The notes below the pieces were generated by a model. It was not told where the DNA came from and did no database searches. It saw only the letters and a program-made list of their open reading frames with translations. From contig JBBIME010000015.1 of the NCBI GenBank assembly GCA_037444575.1, positions 1 through 64,000 of the forward strand: 64,000 nt of DNA. Direction: 5' to 3'. The stretch is from Bacteriovorax sp037444575. Lineage in GTDB: Bacteria > Bdellovibrionota > Bacteriovoracia > Bacteriovoracales > Bacteriovoracaceae. Both the position numbers and the translations under genes were made by a program. Position 1 is the stretch's first letter. Every line of letters starts with the position of its first letter. This document shows positions 7,162 through 15,871 of this stretch, piece after piece.

Positions 7162-9424
7162 CTACCCAAATTTTATCGCCATCTTTAAAACGAAGATGAC
7201 ATTGTTTGATTCCACTGATTGCAGGTAAATTCATTTCACGAGCAACGATTGCACAATGAGAAAGGACTCCACCTTTCTCGACGATAACAGCTTTTGATTT
7301 TAAAAAGAGCCCTGTCCAGCCTGGGTCTGTTGATTCCGCAACAAGAATTGTATTTTCTGGCCAGTCGTTAGTGTTAACAATATCTGGATCAGTAACAATT
7401 CTGATTTCTCCAAAAACAAGGCCTGGAGAAAGGGATTCGCCGGTTAATGTTTTTGCATTTGATTCATTTTTATTTGTTAATATATTTTCAAGTTTTGATA
7501 AATCTACAATCGATGGAAGATAAATCGACTTACTCATTTCACTGTGATTTTTTCTTTTTTGTGCCTTTGATTTATCAAAGTCTTTGTTTATGATTTCTTC
7601 ATGAGAAAGCCAAAATATATCAGATCCTAGATTAAATCGTTTTGAAATTTCAAGCGCCAGAAAACGAATGTGAGAGTAGGGAGAAAGAAGTTTCATTTTC
7701 CAATTTTCTCTTAATTCCAACATCTCTTTTAGAAGTAACCACTCTTTTTCGATGACTTGTTTTTTATAAGTGTTCAGATTTTGAATTTCACTTTCAACAC
7801 TTACATCACTTTTGTTATGTGCTTTTTTCTCTTCTCTGGTCATTTTTACAAATGCTGAATCCGCAAGCTCAAGCCATCTTGGGTTTGATAATTCCAATTC
7901 ACCTGGTCCTCTATGTCCGTATTTTCCAAGGAAATAGGATCTTTTACTTGGATCAAGACTTGCTTCAGCGTATTCGACATTCATGTCCATTGTGACAGTA
8001 TGGATACCAACACCAAGCCATGTATTCATTTTATTTTCGATTTCCGCTTCACTTAAAACGCCTTTTAAGAGTGCTTTCAAGGTAGTGGTAGTTGATTCAA
8101 TCAAGGTGATTAAAACTAAAGGCCATACCAGATGTTCATCGTAAAACTGCTTAACTTCTAGTTCGAAAGATTTAAACAACTCTTCGTTAGAAAAATTTTG
8201 GTAATAATTAATTTCTCTTGCTCGAAATGATTTCGCTGAAAAATTTGCAAGTTCTTTAGCGCATTCGGAAAGCCATTTTTGTCTTTCACTTGAAAGTCTA
8301 AAACTTACATCAACCATTCTCGCCATTGTAAAAGGGGTGAGGATAAAAGTTTTAAGATTCATTTTACTAAAATCAAATTTTAGTTTTGGCCCATGATCAT
8401 ATTCAAGGCGATAGGGGATCGGTCCAAAATAAAAAGGTGCCATCATAGAGATATTAACATGTGCTCTATCGAAAATTTTCTCTAAGAGCGAATGAGTTTC
8501 ATTCGGCAATTCTTCATTAATTCCTAAATACCCTAATTTTTTGAGTGCTTTTGAAAAAGCATGGTTTTTAGCAAAGGCCTCTTTCCAGATACTAAAAGTT
8601 AATTCAGTTGGAGGACCACTCCATTCCGCAAATGTAGCTCCATCCCAAATTGTGTTTTTCGGATGAGTTGCTTTTAATCTTTTTAATTCTTCATTAATCA
8701 TTCTTTTTTCTTCTGATTTTCCAGAAAGAGCAGTGATGGGTCTAGCTTGAAGAACTTTTAAATTGTTTTCTTGATCAATGGCCCATTCCATATCGATTTC
8801 TAGTTCAAAGAAATCTCGAATAGCGTTTCCCGTTTTTACGAGTTCATCAATGTTGAAGATGTCTGTCGAAGAAATCTTTTTTTCTTCAAAGTGCCATGGC
8901 GTTTTTTTACCTGAAACTAAATCTTCACCCAGGCCTTCAATTGCTTCAGCAATCCATCCTTTTTCATTGTTTCTTGGGTCAACGCTAAAGAAGACTCCTG
9001 AGTATTTTGGATTAACCATGATTTGAAGAACGACGTTCATCTTAGAATCGTGGGCCTTTTCTTTTAAAAAGTGTTCGCGATAAAGAGAACTGGATTTTTT
9101 ATACATTGATTGAAAACAGTTAAGAATGGCCTTTTTGATTCCGCCTTCTGTTTCAATATTTAGGTAAGTTGAATTTTGACCTGCAAAACTTTGCTCACTA
9201 GAATCCTCTCCAACAGCTGAGCTTCGAATAGCTAGTTTTGGTGAACCAGATTTTTTCCACCAAGAGAAGATTTGACTCCATTCTTCAGCAGAAGAGGGAA
9301 CGTCGGTCAAAATCAATCCATCAGGAACAGGAAAGCCCGCATTTTTCATAAGGCCTAAAGCAAAGCCTTTTCCCCCTAAAAATGAATCTTCTTTTGTGAT
9401 GCGATCAAAATAGTAAATACTCAT
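7130..9424 (-). CDS. ATP-grasp plus swivelling-His phosphotransferase, rifampin-phosphotransferase/PEP-synthase-like
   Basis: A 764-residue cytoplasmic protein. Residues 1-235 are a PPDK-type ATP-grasp domain (FLGGKGFALG, LAIRSSAVGEDS, SFAGQ, EIDMEWA, LQARPI). The last 75 residues are the swivelling phosphohistidine domain, with catalytic His723 in GVLSHCAIVARE. In between lies about 450 residues of mostly helical sequence, and there is no C-terminal PEP-binding TIM barrel. This order matches rifampin phosphotransferase and related dikinases rather than true PEP synthase. I choose the ATG at 9424 because AGGGA precedes it; the upstream GTG (9445) lacks one. It overlaps the propeller gene that follows. 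Substrate unknown. Confidence 0.75.
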   Translation of the reverse strand: MSIYYFDRITKEDSFLGGKGFALGLMKNAGFPVPDGLILTDVPSSAEEWSQIFSWWKKSGSPKLAIRSSAVGEDSSEQSFAGQNSTYLNIETEGGIKKAILNCFQSMYKKSSSLYREHFLKEKAHDSKMNVVLQIMVNPKYSGVFFSVDPRNNEKGWIAEAIEGLGEDLVSGKKTPWHFEEKKISSTDIFNIDELVKTGNAIRDFFELEIDMEWAIDQENNLKVLQARPITALSGKSEEKRMINEELKRLKATHPKNTIWDGATFAEWSGPPTELTFSIWKEAFAKNHAFSKALKKLGYLGINEELPNETHSLLEKIFDRAHVNISMMAPFYFGPIPYRLEYDHGPKLKFDFSKMNLKTFILTPFTMARMVDVSFRLSSERQKWLSECAKELANFSAKSFRAREINYYQNFSNEELFKSFELEVKQFYDEHLVWPLVLITLIESTTTTLKALLKGVLSEAEIENKMNTWLGVGIHTVTMDMNVEYAEASLDPSKRSYFLGKYGHRGPGELELSNPRWLELADSAFVKMTREEKKAHNKSDVSVESEIQNLNTYKKQVIEKEWLLLKEMLELRENWKMKLLSPYSHIRFLALEISKRFNLGSDIFWLSHEEIINKDFDKSKAQKRKNHSEMSKSIYLPSIVDLSKLENILTNKNESNAKTLTGESLSPGLVFGEIRIVTDPDIVNTNDWPENTILVAESTDPGWTGLFLKSKAVIVEKGGVLSHCAIVAREMNLPAISGIKQCHLRFKDGDKIWVDGNNGRITLA

Positions 9425-9522
9425 AGAGAATGTCCCTAAATTCACTTAATTGAGATTAGTCTTTTCGCACACATAAAAACATGATTTAGCTTATATTTCC
9501 AATGAATTTATCAATGAGGGGA

Positions 9523-9549
9523 CAAAAAAGGCCCACAGAATGTGGGCCT
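9523..9549 (-). terminator. Rho-independent terminator of the envelope-machine operon
   Basis: A nine-base-pair stem, AGGCCCACA/TGTGGGCCT (9529-9537 and 9541-9549), with a three-base loop lies 13 bases after the AgmX-like stop. On the minus strand it is followed by a run of six T. It is a textbook terminator and marks the end of the ten-kilobase operon. Confidence 0.85.
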
Positions 9550-9562
9550 AGAAGAAGTAGAA

Positions 9563-10600
9563 TTAAATTTTTGTGCTTTCGGAGTAGAAATTAAGTGGTT
9601 GGCGTACGTCTACCAATCCACCACCTTTTGGTTTAGGGAAATTAATCATTCGAAGGATATTAGACATACATCCAATTCCTTTAGTAGAAAATTTTGTTTG
9701 GGCCGATTTTATATTTACTTTTGAAACAGTTCCGTCGCCTTCAATTCTAAAATTAAGGTCTACGATCCCTTTAATTTTTTCAGATTGCTCTTGGAGTTCT
9801 TGTTGGTAACAAAATTTAAATTGAGATAAGTATTCACCTAAGATTTTTCTTAGGACTTCCGGGTCAATAGAGCCAAGAACTACAGTGTCTGCTTGAACGA
9901 AAGCTGTATCTATACCTCTTTTGTTAGCAAGACCTTTTGTTGTTGTTGATCTATCGTAATTACCAACGGCATCTTTTCCACCAAGGCCAGATCCATCTCC
10001 CATACCTGCAGGGGCACGATAATCACCAGTAAGGTTATTCCCCTTATTAGCAACTCCTTTTCCTCCAGATAGACCAAGACTTCCTTCGCCACCAGTTCCA
10101 GCAGCAATAGTCATTGTAGAACTGTTACCAATAAGAGCTTTTAGACCTCTACCTTTAAATTCATAACCTTTATTAGATGAATCCCCAAGCGCTCCACCTG
10201 GAGCATTTGGACTTGAAAGAGGTCCTTTTTTAGGTGATCCAGCTTTAGATTTTTGAACTTTCTGTGTTTTGGTTTGATTAGGATCTCCAGTCGGACCTTG
10301 AGCATTTGTTGTTACAACTTTAGCTCCGGCCTCAGCGTTCGTTAAAACTTTTGCAATATCTTCTTTTGTGAAATTCTTTCTCTTCCTATAAGCTTCAGGA
10401 GGAGTAATGAATTTCATTTTAATCGCACTCAGTTTTTCTTTTACTGGTGCTTTCATTGCTTCGTTAGGAAATTTTAAAACGAATATAGTGGCATGCAAAA
10501 GAAAGCTTGCAATAACCGCGTTTTTAAAAAAACGCTTACCTGACTCGTCCTTTGTAAAATTTCTTCTCGGCAATGTTAATTTAGTAGTTGTTGTCGTCAT
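9563..10600 (-). CDS. AgmX/PglI-type TonB-like protein, gliding-complex component
   Basis: A 345-residue protein with one N-terminal membrane segment (about 25-43, NAVIASFLLHATIFVLKF), a Gly/Ser/Asn-rich disordered stretch (about 100-225) long enough to span the periplasm, and a C-terminal domain (about 235-340) with FCYQQEL, a GDGTVSKV turn, GIGCMSNIL and FPKP. That last pattern is the AgmX/PglI C-terminal domain of myxobacterial gliding proteins (GltG/GltJ), which is TonB-like. It follows ExbD and ExbB genes and should transmit motor energy across the periplasm. It is the last gene before the terminator. Confidence 0.8.
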   Translation of the reverse strand: MTTTTTKLTLPRRNFTKDESGKRFFKNAVIASFLLHATIFVLKFPNEAMKAPVKEKLSAIKMKFITPPEAYRKRKNFTKEDIAKVLTNAEAGAKVVTTNAQGPTGDPNQTKTQKVQKSKAGSPKKGPLSSPNAPGGALGDSSNKGYEFKGRGLKALIGNSSTMTIAAGTGGEGSLGLSGGKGVANKGNNLTGDYRAPAGMGDGSGLGGKDAVGNYDRSTTTKGLANKRGIDTAFVQADTVVLGSIDPEVLRKILGEYLSQFKFCYQQELQEQSEKIKGIVDLNFRIEGDGTVSKVNIKSAQTKFSTKGIGCMSNILRMINFPKPKGGGLVDVRQPLNFYSESTKI

Positions 10601-10616
10601 ACAATTATTACCTTAA

Positions 10617-11051
10617 TTATTGCTTTGATTTTCCTTCTTCCGCGGCAATGGAGAAGTTTTTTGCACCAGCTACTTTTGCCATATCCATGATCTCAACAGC
10701 TTTACCTAAATTGGCAGAAGTGTCTCCCTCAAGAATAACTGAATCAGTTTTTAATTCAGTGAGTGTGCTAGCAATACTTCTTTTTATGTCTTCGTATTTT
10801 ACTTTCTTTCCGTGAACTGCAACTTGTCCATCTTTAGAAAGAGAGATAACAAGAATTTCAGCTTCCTTTTTCTCATTAGTGAGAGTTGTTTTTGGCAATT
10901 CAATATCCATACCTGATTCTAGTGCTGCTGTTGAAGAGACCATGAAAATAATCAAAAGCACTAGCATGATATCTATCAGTGGAGTCATGTTGATTTCCGC
11001 TACGATTGTATCGTCATCATCTCCACTATCGTTTTTTACATGCATTGACAT
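10617..11051 (-). CDS. ExbD/TolR-family motor stator protein
   Basis: A 144-residue inner-membrane protein with one membrane segment near residues 24-42 holding the proton-carrying Asp in MTPLIDIMLVLLIIFM, then a periplasmic domain ending with the family pattern ILEGDTSANLGKAVEIMDMAK. GAGG lies upstream of the ATG. With the ExbB/TolQ-like gene 40 bases upstream it forms a proton-driven stator, equivalent to AglS or AglQ of the myxobacterial gliding motor or to ExbD. Only one R-type subunit is encoded here, whereas the myxobacterial motor has two. Confidence 0.88.
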   Translation of the reverse strand: MSMHVKNDSGDDDDTIVAEINMTPLIDIMLVLLIIFMVSSTAALESGMDIELPKTTLTNEKKEAEILVISLSKDGQVAVHGKKVKYEDIKRSIASTLTELKTDSVILEGDTSANLGKAVEIMDMAKVAGAKNFSIAAEEGKSKQ

Positions 11052-11091
11052 AGAAGTATCCTCGCAAAAAGTTCAAAATTATATTGTTTAA

Positions 11092-11703
11092 TTATCTTTT
11101 CATTAGGTGAAATTGATCTGCCATATCTCCAAGACCGTTTTTAAACTCTCTGGAAATTTCAGCAATTCTCGTTTGAAGATAGTTGTAAAGAATAACTGCA
11201 AAGACTGCGACGATAATACCACCGGCCGTTGCAATCAGAGACTCAGAGATTGTTCCGGCAACAACGGCAAACCCAGCTTTACCAGCACTACCGATAGCGC
11301 GGAATGACCCCATGATCCCCCAAACTGTACCGAAAAGACCTACGAACGGAGCAGATGAACCAATTGTACCTAGAATCCATAAGTTCTTTTTTAGATCTGC
11401 AGTAGTTTCTGAAAGACGTCTTTGAAGTCTTTGCTCATATTCTTCTTTTCCGATTGCTTCATCAAAAACTGCGTAGTGAGCTTTTGCAATTACATCAGGG
11501 CAATTTCTATAGAGAACTTCCATCTCTTGAAGTTTTTGTTGAACGATAATTCGTGAAGCTTCATCTTGGTATTTTTTAGCATCTTTTGTAAATTTGATTA
11601 AGTATAGTATTTTTTGAATTGCTACTATCCAAATAGCAACTGAAAATACTAATAACGGGTACATGATAAATCCACCTTGCTTAAAAATTTCGATAAAGTT
11701 CAT
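11092..11703 (-). CDS. ExbB/TolQ/AglR-family motor channel protein
   Basis: A 203-residue inner-membrane protein with three membrane segments (about 13-33, 115-140, 160-180) and the MotA/TolQ/ExbB signature LGTIGSSAPFVGLFGTVWGIM followed by AIGSAGKAGFAVVAGTISESL. I start it at the ATG at 11703 because AAAGGAG lies five bases upstream; a frame eight codons longer has no ribosome site. It pairs with the ExbD/TolR gene downstream to convert proton flow into motion or force, as AglR does in gliding. Confidence 0.88.
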   Translation of the reverse strand: MNFIEIFKQGGFIMYPLLVFSVAIWIVAIQKILYLIKFTKDAKKYQDEASRIIVQQKLQEMEVLYRNCPDVIAKAHYAVFDEAIGKEEYEQRLQRRLSETTADLKKNLWILGTIGSSAPFVGLFGTVWGIMGSFRAIGSAGKAGFAVVAGTISESLIATAGGIIVAVFAVILYNYLQTRIAEISREFKNGLGDMADQFHLMKR

Positions 11704-11786
11704 AGCTACTCCTTTTCGTTCACACAAAACATGGACCTGGGTTTTAATAAAACCGTATTTGTCCTTTTAGTTGATAATTAGTCTTT

Positions 11787-12665
11787 CTACTTTTTTTCTA
11801 GTTTAGACTGTTCTTTAATTTTTTGATTTATCTCTTCGAGCAATAATTTGTTTCTTTGGTTATACTCATCTGCATACAATCGTTTCTCAATTATTTCTCT
11901 TGCTTCATTGAGACGATTTTTCTTCATAAGATTGTAGGCGTACATTCCTACAATGTCCGGACGATTTAAGTAGTCCTTTTTTACTCTCTTAATTGCGGCA
12001 AAAGATTTATCTAGATCATTTTTTCTGTAATAGATCAAAGAAAGAGAGTAGAGCAGGTCAATATCATCAGGGTTTTTTGTCTCTAGCTTTTTTAAAATAT
12101 TAAGGGCCTTATCATTTTCATTAAACTCAATGTAAAGTTGAGCAATGTTAAATTCTGGCGTAAAGAAACTTGGAACCAAAGTGCTAGCTCTTTTAAAAGA
12201 ATCATAAGCTTCACTGTAGCGTTTAAAGCTTAAATGGATCAAACCAATGTTGTTAGTGAGAGTTGCCTCTGCCACAGCTTTGTTTTGATCCTTGATCATT
12301 GGAAGGGCCTCAATACCTAGATCATAATAAAAAAGCGCTTTTTGATATTCTTTGTTAAGAGAGTAGCAAGTTCCAAGAGCGTTCCAGTAGAAAGCATTTG
12401 TTTTATTCTGGTGCATTTCTTTTTCTAGAATCCCCAGTCCCTTTACAATCTTTTTTTCGTGGCAAGCAAGTAAGGCCTTAGAGATAAAATCCTTTTCAGT
12501 GCTATCAAGAGATTCAAGACGGTTAGTATTGTATCTCATCAAAGATTCTTCTCTTAAAAGGTCTACATCGCTAGAGTCGATCTTTTTAGTAAAGTTTTGG
12601 CCGGCACATCCGATAAGAAGTGTTGAGAGTAAGAATAAGTTTAATTTCAATTTATTCGTTCTCAT
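11787..12665 (-). CDS. TPR-repeat lipoprotein of the gliding-like operon
   Basis: A 292-residue protein with signal and lipobox LIGC (about Cys20), followed by five or so TPR repeats (AFYWNALGTCYSLNKEYQKA, TNNIGLIHLSFKRYSEAY, PDDIDLLYSLSLIYYRKND). Its architecture is that of AglT/GltE, the TPR lipoprotein of gliding complexes. Its ATG overlaps the stop of the large TPR gene by four bases (ATGA). It should sit in the periplasm anchored to a membrane and scaffold the other parts. Specific orthology to GltE is inferred from context only. Confidence 0.78.
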   Translation of the reverse strand: MRTNKLKLNLFLLSTLLIGCAGQNFTKKIDSSDVDLLREESLMRYNTNRLESLDSTEKDFISKALLACHEKKIVKGLGILEKEMHQNKTNAFYWNALGTCYSLNKEYQKALFYYDLGIEALPMIKDQNKAVAEATLTNNIGLIHLSFKRYSEAYDSFKRASTLVPSFFTPEFNIAQLYIEFNENDKALNILKKLETKNPDDIDLLYSLSLIYYRKNDLDKSFAAIKRVKKDYLNRPDIVGMYAYNLMKKNRLNEAREIIEKRLYADEYNQRNKLLLEEINQKIKEQSKLEKK

Positions 12666-15601
12666 TTTCTTAAGCCTCTACTTAGATCCATCGTATTTGA
12701 GAAGAGAAGAGCTGGGTGATAATTCAAGTTTTCTTGCAATTTATTATCAGTGTTTTCTTCACTTCTCGTTTTGCTTTTTTCGAATTTATCATGTTTTTGA
12801 ACTTCGAAAAAATAATTATTTTTCTCTAAAAAAGCCACTTTTTCGCGATCAACTTGTAATGCCTTAGCAAGCAGTGACTCAGTAATTTGGCGCATGCCCC
12901 CTCTGAAGCCCTCTAAGTACTTGTTATCCACACCCTGTGGAACGTAATGATTTATAGCTTCTACGAGAGAGTAATAAGGCACAGCTAACACATCACGGAT
13001 CATGATAATTTCTTCAGGAGAAGACTCTTTTGAAAGCGTTACAGCTTCTTTATTAAGGGCCGTGATTATTGAGAAATATTGCTCTAATTCAGAGTTATAT
13101 TTTTCTTCGTCAAACTTCTCGAGCTTTGTAAAAGAAAATTTAGTGGTCATGATTTTTTCTCTGAATTCCAGCACGTGATCATATTGATTGAACATATCTT
13201 TTAAATTCAGCGCTGGTGTTTTGTCATTCATGGCAATGATTTCTTTTTCCATTTTTTCTTTCTGATCGAATGGTGCCTGCCAGAACTTAAATCTTAAGTA
13301 GCGGCCCATTTGACGAGCGAGCTTTTCATTGTCAGCATGAGCTTCAAAGTAAACGTTCACTTCTTTCATGTTGTCGCTTAAGATTAAACGTTCAAAACTA
13401 TCTAATTGATTTTTTTCGATAGTGCGTTTATCCAGGTGACAGTTTTTGTAGTTGTCTTCGAGGCTTAAGAGTTTTTTTGCATCAGCACTCTCAATGGCGC
13501 TGTTACTTATTGCCAGTTCATAGAAACCATTTTTCTCAGCAAATTCTACGTCACAAAATCTTTTTGAGATAAGGTTTGATAGCTCGCTAGAGAGTTCAAA
13601 ATTTTGAAGTAGTCGATACCCTTTTGCTAATACTAATAGAGAAGGCGTGACTTTAATTAAATCTTTGTTGTCATAGATCTCTAAACTTTTCTTTAACCAT
13701 TTGTATGAGTCTTTTGCTTTGTTTTGAACCTGGTGCAATGTTGCGATAGCGTAGGCCGCTTCAGCTTTTGTGCGGTTTGGATAATGTTTTGAATCATAGA
13801 TTGATTCATATCCTTTCATCGCTTCTGAAACTTTTCCTTGTTTTTCCATTGCCTGATACTTATCGAAAAGTAGGCTTCCTAAAATGGCTATTGATTTTTG
13901 AATATATTCGGAATTGAATTTTAAATATCCTTTTTCAATTTTGTTAATCCAATAGGCAAGCTTGTCAGTGTTTTTCTCTTTTATGTGGTTGTCTAATATC
14001 TGAGTGAGCATTTCGCGATGGATTGCTTCATCTTCAGGATAATTCTTTTTGTATACGAGAAGGATATTTACGGCCTTCTTCGTTTGGTGAAGTTCAAAAT
14101 ACTTGTTAAATAGTTTTTGATAAATTGCTTGCGATTTATCTGATTTTGGGTAAAAAATGACGTAGTTTTTAAAAGCAAAAATAGTGTACTCGTCTTCTTT
14201 TTGTTTTTTTAGTTTTGCTAGCTCAATTGTTGAAAGCATTGCTACTAATGATTTCTTAGTAACTTCACCATTATCTTTTGCAGTTTTTGAATTCATTATT
14301 GATCGCACATAATATTTAAGTGCTGTGCTGAAATCATGAATAGAGAGCGCAGTTTCCCCTTGGTAATAGCGGTATTGATTTTTGTTTGCTTTATCAAGGC
14401 TTGAAAGGATATCGAAGTATCGCATGATCTTTTTATAATCATCCTTACTGTATTTAACGTCTTCGACATTTTTATCTTTGACAAGATTGATTTGCATGAA
14501 GCCCGCGACTTCTTTAATTTTGTTCATCGCTTGAAATAGATCGTCTTTGTCTAGTTTGTTTTTCTTTGAAAGCTCTAAGATATTGTTAGCAGTTTCATAG
14601 TATTGATCATCTTTTTTACTTTCACGGTAGATGTCAAGTTGAGCAAGGCGAACTTTCATTTCCCCGTTAGCATCTTTTCTTCTTTGAGTGTCTTTTAGAG
14701 CTGCTCTGATAACTTCTTCAGTAATTGAGAAGTTATTTTTACTCATTGAAGATTGAGCAAGCATTAAAAGCCATGGAGCTGATGGGCTTGTATTCTTCTC
14801 ATAATACTCAATACCTTCTCTGGTTTCATCGGCCTGGACAAAGAAGATCCCGATTGCATTGTTGATCTGCTCTTTCATTGAAACATATTTTTTGTTCTTA
14901 CTTGTTTCAAAAGATGCCTTAATTAATTCAAGAGACTTTTTAAAGTTACGTTCTTTGATGTAGCACCATGCCGCATTGTAAAGGTGCTTTCCGTACCATT
15001 CGTTATCTGTCTTTTTTAAGATGTCATTATAGTAGGAGATTGCTTCGTTGTATTTTTTGTTGTTGTAGTAATATTCTGCCAGAGCAACTTTGGCGTTGTA
15101 CATTGTTTTGCCACTTTGATCTTTGCTGGTCTTAATGGCCATTTTTAGAAACTGTTCAGTGTCAGAGTTTGTGCCATAATCGCGTGAATTGATGGCCAGG
15201 GCATAATAGATTTCGCTAATTCGTTCATATTTTGGATATTGTGGGATTAATCCCAAAGCATATTTTTGAGCGGCCACAAATTGTTCGCGGGAAGTTTTAA
15301 AGAATGAATCTTTACCTTTTTCTCCAACTGTTTTTGGATCGGCCTTTAGAAGTGTTTGCGTTTCTTTTTCCTTAATCAGTTTTATTCTTTCTGAGTAAAG
15401 TTCAAATAGACGGTGTTTTAACTCAGGACCTGAGTAAGTATTGTTTTTTATTGTCTGAATCTCTTTGTTGACGAGATTCATGAGCTTGTTCCATTTTTCA
15501 GAGCTTTCCTTCGTTGGATCATTTTTATCATCTGCTAATGCTATCGATGAAAATGTGAAGGCAATGAGAAGAACAGGAGTAAGGATGAGATTCTTGATCA
15601 T
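12662..15601 (-). CDS. Large periplasmic TPR-repeat protein
   Basis: A 979-residue protein with a signal peptide cleaved near IALADD. It consists almost wholly of degenerate TPR-type helical hairpins (AEYYYNNKKYNEAISYYNDI, YNAAWCYIKERNFKKSLELI, AAYAIATLHQVQNKAKDSY), some with good consensus, ending in a charged tail. TPR superhelices bind proteins, and in this operon it is likely a scaffold linking the inner-membrane motor to outer-membrane parts, comparable to GltD/AgmU of gliding. It overlaps the following TPR lipoprotein gene by four bases. Confidence 0.75.
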   Translation of the reverse strand: MIKNLILTPVLLIAFTFSSIALADDKNDPTKESSEKWNKLMNLVNKEIQTIKNNTYSGPELKHRLFELYSERIKLIKEKETQTLLKADPKTVGEKGKDSFFKTSREQFVAAQKYALGLIPQYPKYERISEIYYALAINSRDYGTNSDTEQFLKMAIKTSKDQSGKTMYNAKVALAEYYYNNKKYNEAISYYNDILKKTDNEWYGKHLYNAAWCYIKERNFKKSLELIKASFETSKNKKYVSMKEQINNAIGIFFVQADETREGIEYYEKNTSPSAPWLLMLAQSSMSKNNFSITEEVIRAALKDTQRRKDANGEMKVRLAQLDIYRESKKDDQYYETANNILELSKKNKLDKDDLFQAMNKIKEVAGFMQINLVKDKNVEDVKYSKDDYKKIMRYFDILSSLDKANKNQYRYYQGETALSIHDFSTALKYYVRSIMNSKTAKDNGEVTKKSLVAMLSTIELAKLKKQKEDEYTIFAFKNYVIFYPKSDKSQAIYQKLFNKYFELHQTKKAVNILLVYKKNYPEDEAIHREMLTQILDNHIKEKNTDKLAYWINKIEKGYLKFNSEYIQKSIAILGSLLFDKYQAMEKQGKVSEAMKGYESIYDSKHYPNRTKAEAAYAIATLHQVQNKAKDSYKWLKKSLEIYDNKDLIKVTPSLLVLAKGYRLLQNFELSSELSNLISKRFCDVEFAEKNGFYELAISNSAIESADAKKLLSLEDNYKNCHLDKRTIEKNQLDSFERLILSDNMKEVNVYFEAHADNEKLARQMGRYLRFKFWQAPFDQKEKMEKEIIAMNDKTPALNLKDMFNQYDHVLEFREKIMTTKFSFTKLEKFDEEKYNSELEQYFSIITALNKEAVTLSKESSPEEIIMIRDVLAVPYYSLVEAINHYVPQGVDNKYLEGFRGGMRQITESLLAKALQVDREKVAFLEKNNYFFEVQKHDKFEKSKTRSEENTDNKLQENLNYHPALLFSNTMDLSRGLRK

Positions 15602-15611
15602 AAAATTAGTC

Positions 15612-15863
15612 CTACCTTAAGTTTTCAATCTCTCGTTTGTTTTCAAAATCAAAATTATTCTTTTCCAGCAGTGAACGCTTAAATACTTTTCGTTCTCTTT
15701 CATTTACCGTTAAATCACCAGGGGCGATGATTTGTCCTTTAACTTCCATACTTCCAAGGTCAATAACCTCGTATTCTTTGTACTTGTAAACGGTGTTTTT
15801 CTTTTCTTCCGCTTCAAGAGTTGATGAGAATGCGAGTATTAAAAGAATAATTATTAATCTCAT
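15612..15863 (-). CDS. Small exported protein of the gliding-like operon
   Basis: An 83-residue protein with a signal peptide (MRLIIILLILAFSSTLEA). The mature part begins with a charged Tyr-rich stretch (KYKEYEVIDLGSMEVKG) and then APGDLTVNERERKVFKRSL, a Pro-Gly-Asp turn and basic segment. It is packed between two TPR genes with 8- and 10-base gaps, so it is translated with them. No enzyme motif is visible; a small structural or assembly part of the complex is likely. Confidence 0.7.
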   Translation of the reverse strand: MRLIIILLILAFSSTLEAEEKKNTVYKYKEYEVIDLGSMEVKGQIIAPGDLTVNERERKVFKRSLLEKNNFDFENKREIENLR

Positions 15864-15871
15864 AAAATTCC

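Noticed and set aside
8778..9026. Open frame antisense to the ATP-grasp domain
   Set aside because: It is shadowed by a well-conserved coding frame on the other strand and lacks a ribosome site and recognisable domain.
10407..11307. Several plus-strand frames across the AgmX/ExbD/ExbB genes
   Set aside because: They lie within conserved minus-strand genes, have no ribosome sites and encode low-complexity or hydrophobic shadows.
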